From contig UBZP01000005.1 in assembly GCA_900469965.1 (NCBI GenBank), positions 179,915-243,914 of the forward strand: 64,000 nt of DNA, read 5' to 3'. The notes beneath the pieces were generated by a model. The model was given only the letters and a program-made list of their open reading frames with translations, ran no database searches and was not told the origin of the DNA. The translations under genes and the position numbers were made by a program. Origin of the DNA: Hyphomicrobiales bacterium (GTDB lineage Bacteria > Pseudomonadota > Alphaproteobacteria > Rhizobiales > Rhizobiaceae). Shown here piece by piece: positions 62,101 to 64,000 of this stretch. Numbering within the stretch: the stretch's first letter is position 1; each line of letters starts with the position of its first letter.

Positions 62101-62220
62101 TTCGGGATCGAGTTCGTGCAGCAAGGCGGTCGAGCCAACGATGTCGTAGAAGAGCGCGGTAACCTGCCTCCGTTCCCCCGAAAGAGAGCCGGCTCGTATC
62201 TGCCATCCTTTTGTCGACAT
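59116..62220 (-). CDS. Class III cyclase-domain/AAA ATPase regulatory protein, likely degenerate cyclase
   Basis: 1034 aa. Residues about 17-190 form a class III nucleotide cyclase domain with metal Asp26 (FYDIVGST) and Asp70 (GDGGCAFFG). In the catalytic segment GITPALAARIQ the Asn of the usual GETPNLAARLQ is replaced by Ala, and the base-selecting acidic residue by Ile, so activity is doubtful. Residues about 210-500 form an AAA/STAND ATPase (Walker A GDAGIGKS at 240-247; Walker B LLIVLEDLHWAD). The rest is helical repeats of the TPR type. ATG at 62220 is used. It overlaps the YcaO gene by 4 bp and begins the transcription unit. Confidence 0.85.
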   Translation of the reverse strand: MSTKGWQIRAGSLSGERRQVTALFYDIVGSTALLHELDPEEFGVMQRTFHNEAATVIRNNSGYLEWIQGDGGCAFFGLPRPSEDAAEYAVASALEIVERCEQHFGSGLKVRVGVATGMVVLAEASNPALPHQTEVIGITPALAARIQSEAAPNSVAVAEATYRLTNGVFEFEEIGRRELKGFGEPVALWRPIARRQRTDRFTASRRVSAPLVGRDDEIEVCRQRWTSARDGNGQFVFLHGDAGIGKSRLITEFRRNLARQGVNNVVFQCHPRGRTKPLHPFLELIRELVVEASGQAEPDRDAIVRYLRSLSCEVGELDAEIVAFLLLGKTQEVSDEAWLVDLSDEEIRARAVEAMLAVLTSTAASKPLLIVLEDLHWADTLTRALVARLPEWIAARPVLTLATSRDAIDPPLLDDPNVLAMPLSSLTPQATSELLGGIWETTPPNELSAFVYEKSDGVPLFAEQLALLLRERAKEAESDGAPQFTAQLARLLGARAKGGVGDRTGWEVPLREGVLSLRDLIATRLANLGPLRRLAQIASVIGREVRRTLLVAMMETEQLPVPLDEAIEQLVHAGIFRRRSAGTDDRFCHVLIQEAAYDSLLKSERRKIHERIVRLVQAGSVPPLPDETMAWHCELAGQPLEAARYGIQAAEACGVRSAMYEADHLLDVAEKQLAKAGNGEDAEDLLLRLLTIRGPVSAALFGRGGERARSIYERGVALCAEHKDQDRAKWFPLYWGWWFTAPDYETQRARSDILVRDLEGTADPEVRLQSLHCAWATSEDAGLHLHCLKCVEDGLKLYDESRARFSRGRYGGHDARVCGLGERAFSLWFIGDDAGSSQSIDAAKQWAEHINHLNSLLHALEFDIELKRYRNDHAGVIATADRIAELAPAAPGVLAKAALFRAWARGLSEDAEAGLTDFEAGLKLQREIATYEGAPVYGGMRAELFQRAGKNDEALSILDGAIDASIGSGQVFWLAELLRQRALLRHARQEPEKAIATDLGRALQVATEQHASTLASRARLDLQRLGMHPPAPDA

Positions 62221-62517
62221 TGAACAGCCTACAAATTTCAACGCCACTACGATCGCCGCGGCACCATCGTAACCAAACTCGCCCCCAACCGCGAGCCCCC
62301 ACGGACAACAAAAAACACGCCCCGGCGACGGCGAGCCGGCAAATGGCAAATTGCCCGCAAATGTTTTCACGGATCGTCGACAACGGGCACCTGCGATAGG
62401 AGCAAGGCGTCCTGCCTCCTCGACGCATGTGCGGAGGCGCTCCGTGTTGGGCCGGGACGTCCCGCCGCGACTGCCACGCCAGCAGTCGCCCGGGCTGCCG
62501 CCCCGGTCGGTCGCCCG
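62221..62517. other. 297-bp intergenic region upstream of the cyclase/AAA gene
   Basis: It should hold the promoter of the minus-strand YcaO-TfuA unit, because the convergent end is the CobW gene stop at 62518. GGCAAATTGCC at about 62350 is a short odd palindrome. No gene and no clear -35/-10 pair could be assigned. Confidence 0.4.
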
Positions 62518-63702
62518 CTACCAGGCCGGGAACGGGTCTTCGAGGGTGAACCAGTCCTGCGGGTCCGCGCTGGCCAGACAGTCGTCGAGAGCGGCGCGGA
62601 CGCCTGCTTCGTCCATGCCGACGCCGATGAAGACGAGTTCCTGCCGCCGATCGCCCCAGGTACTGTCCCATTGGCCTTCCAGACGTTGGCGAAACTGCGG
62701 ATGGTTCGGCCAATCCTGCCGGGGAACGGCCGCCCACCACAGCCCCGCCGGTTCGCAACGCCGCTGCACGCCGGCGACCGACATCAGCCCCACATGCCGC
62801 GGGCGGGTGGCGAGCCAGAAATGGCCCTTGGCGCGAATGACGCCCGGCCAGGGCGCGTCCAGGAATGCGCGGAACCGCATGGGATCAAAGGGACGCCGCG
62901 TGCGGTACACAAAGCTCGACACCCCGTATTCCTCCGTCTCCGGAACATGCGCACCCGGGCTGTACAGCTCCTTGTGCCACGACGGGTGCGCCGCCGCCTT
63001 TTCCTCGTCGAACAGGCCGGTGTTGAGCACGGTCGCGAGAGGAACCCTGCCGAAATCCACCTCCACCTGGCGCGCATCCGGATTGAGGGCCGCGACCACC
63101 TTGCGGACCTCGGCACGCACCGCCTCGGTCGTGTCCGAGACCTTGTTGATCACCACGACATCGGCAAATTCGATCTGATCGACCAAGAGGTCGATGAGCG
63201 TCCGCCGGTCCTCGCCGTCACGCTGCAGACCATGGTCACGGAGCAGATCGGCGCTGCTGTAGTCGGCCAGCAGGCTCGCGGCGTCGACCACGGTGATCAT
63301 CGTGTCGAGCCTGGCAAAGTCGGACAGCGAGACCCCGTTCTCGTCGCGGAAGGAAAACGTGGCCGCGATGGGGCGCGGCTCGGCGATGCCCGTCCCCTCG
63401 ATCAGCAGATAGTCGTATCGCCCTTCCTCGGCCAGTCGCCGCACCTCCGTCAGGAGGTCGTCGCGCAAGGTGCAGCATATGCAGCCATTGCTCAGCTCGA
63501 CCAGCGTCTCCGTCGTATGCGACAGGTTGCAGCCGCCGTCGCGAATGAGACTGGCGTCGATGTTCACCTCGCTCATGTCGTTGACGATGACGGCGACCCG
63601 CAGCCCCTCGCGATTGGTCAGCACGTGGCTTAGGAGCGTTGTCTTTCCAGCGCCGAGAAACCCGGCGAACACCGTTACCGGCAGCCTTTCCGCCCCGTTC
63701 AT
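62518..63702 (-). CDS. CobW/COG0523 family GTP-binding protein
   Basis: 394 aa. G3E GTPase: [17 protein letters not shown] (Walker A), [27 protein letters not shown] with the CxCC metal motif, [11 protein letters not shown] and VVINKVSD (NKxD). A C-terminal CobW_C domain is present. COG0523 proteins deliver Zn, Co or Fe to client enzymes. ATG at 63702 follows AAGGGTG. Zur or Cbl sites were looked for in the short upstream gap and not found. Client metal unknown. Confidence 0.92.
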   Translation of the reverse strand: MNGAERLPVTVFAGFLGAGKTTLLSHVLTNREGLRVAVIVNDMSEVNIDASLIRDGGCNLSHTTETLVELSNGCICCTLRDDLLTEVRRLAEEGRYDYLLIEGTGIAEPRPIAATFSFRDENGVSLSDFARLDTMITVVDAASLLADYSSADLLRDHGLQRDGEDRRTLIDLLVDQIEFADVVVINKVSDTTEAVRAEVRKVVAALNPDARQVEVDFGRVPLATVLNTGLFDEEKAAAHPSWHKELYSPGAHVPETEEYGVSSFVYRTRRPFDPMRFRAFLDAPWPGVIRAKGHFWLATRPRHVGLMSVAGVQRRCEPAGLWWAAVPRQDWPNHPQFRQRLEGQWDSTWGDRRQELVFIGVGMDEAGVRAALDDCLASADPQDWFTLEDPFPAW

Positions 63703-63787
63703 CGGCACCCTTTCACGATCGTCCCCACGACAGGACCCAGCCTGGTGCCGGCCGCATCCAGCGGCCGCACCTCACCTCGTCCCACCC

Positions 63788-64000
63788 TCATCCGGCGAGC
63801 TGCGGCCGGAAGACCACGTCGGCCCAGTAGTTCGCCGAATCGTAAGTGCTTGCCGGGAATATGCCCGTCGAGGCGGAACCTCCGTAGGCATAGACCCCGT
63901 TGCCACCGGCGGTGAGGTTCGACGGCGCCGTCAGCGGACCGTTGGTAACGGGATTGGCGAAGAATTTATTCGTGGCCACGTAGGCGCCGGTGGTGTGGTA
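63788..64000 (-). CDS. C-terminus of a DUF4082 domain protein (partial at window edge)
   Basis: The minus-strand frame is open from the right edge to the stop at 63788, giving the last 70 residues. It reads TGAYVATNKFFANPVTNGPL, GGNGVYAYGGSAS and FPASTYDSANYWADVVFRP, typical of DUF4082 modules that repeat in large secreted adhesin-like or Ig/cadherin-rich proteins. The gene starts outside the window, so total length and the number of modules are unknown. It is upstream of the CobW gene in the same direction. Confidence 0.8.
   Translation of the reverse strand, partial: YHTTGAYVATNKFFANPVTNGPLTAPSNLTAGGNGVYAYGGSASTGIFPASTYDSANYWADVVFRPQLAG

Noticed and set aside
1..64000. CRISPR arrays, tRNA/rRNA genes, insertion sequences
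   Set aside because: No regularly spaced repeats, cloverleaf-like clusters, transposase motifs or paired terminal repeats were seen when reading through the window.

Overview
The window looks like a chromosome or large replicon of a high-GC alphaproteobacterium in the order Hyphomicrobiales (Rhizobiales), probably Rhizobiaceae. This rests on high third-position GC in every gene, the NirK/NirV/pseudoazurin/NnrR denitrification set, many ABC and tripartite transporters with LacI, GntR, LysR and RpiR regulators, and ATGA-type operon overlaps. Genus cannot be fixed from sequence alone. No rRNA, tRNA, CRISPR array, insertion sequence or integrase was seen.

Layout. 0.5-3.1 kb: a D-threonine aldolase/D-serine dehydratase-like enzyme, an RpiR regulator and a RidA enamine deaminase. 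The regulator and RidA share a 12-bp upstream motif. 3.3-5.0 kb: a copper block (DUF2946-like protein, PCu(A)C chaperone, SCO protein). 5.2-6.2 kb: a metallophosphoesterase followed by the first codons of a lost ABC-transporter ATPase gene. 6.2-9.2 kb: LacI regulator, GlxA-type regulator, SDR. 9.3-17.1 kb: a denitrification island (nnrS, nirK, nirV, a Crp/Fnr regulator, pseudoazurin, then a DUF2249/membrane protein/DUF2249/DUF59 operon). It carries five TTG-N8-CAA-type boxes. 17.2-22.5 kb: an oxalate/formate-type MFS carrier with its own histidine kinase and NtrC-class regulator; the carrier gene has a consensus sigma-54 promoter and two phased palindromes upstream. 22.6-33.0 kb: a carbohydrate cluster with a four-gene ABC importer, FGGY kinase, DhaK/DhaL kinase pair, LacI regulator and aldo/keto reductase. 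33.1-36.8 kb: methyltransferase/AraC and LysR/SRPBCC divergent pairs. 37.0-50.1 kb: a polycarboxylate catabolic cluster around a GntR regulator (TctA-TctB fusion, TctC, two ChrA halves, Gfo/Idh-like protein, MmgE/PrpD, PEP-mutase/isocitrate-lyase family enzyme, aconitase-family hydratase, ThDP enzyme). 50.2-54.4 kb: surface polysaccharide genes (O-antigen ligase-like, two glycosyltransferases). 54.8-62.2 kb: a candidate peptide or protein modification locus containing a YcaO-TfuA pair, a zinc metalloprotease, two unrecognised small proteins and a large cyclase/AAA protein coupled to the YcaO gene. 62.5-64.0 kb: a CobW-family GTPase and the C-terminus of a DUF4082 protein cut by the window edge.

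How the genes work together. The most novel unit is the YcaO-TfuA locus. Such pairs install backbone thioamides or azolines; here they sit with a putative processing protease and a 167-aa protein with a Gly/Asn/Arg-rich tail that could be the substrate. The large regulator has lost the transition-state Asn of its cyclase domain, so it may sense rather than synthesise. Second in interest are the polycarboxylate cluster, whose enzyme set matches no pathway I recognise, and the DUF2249/DUF59 operon apparently controlled by the denitrification regulator. Function statements come from motif recognition by eye; no database search was possible.
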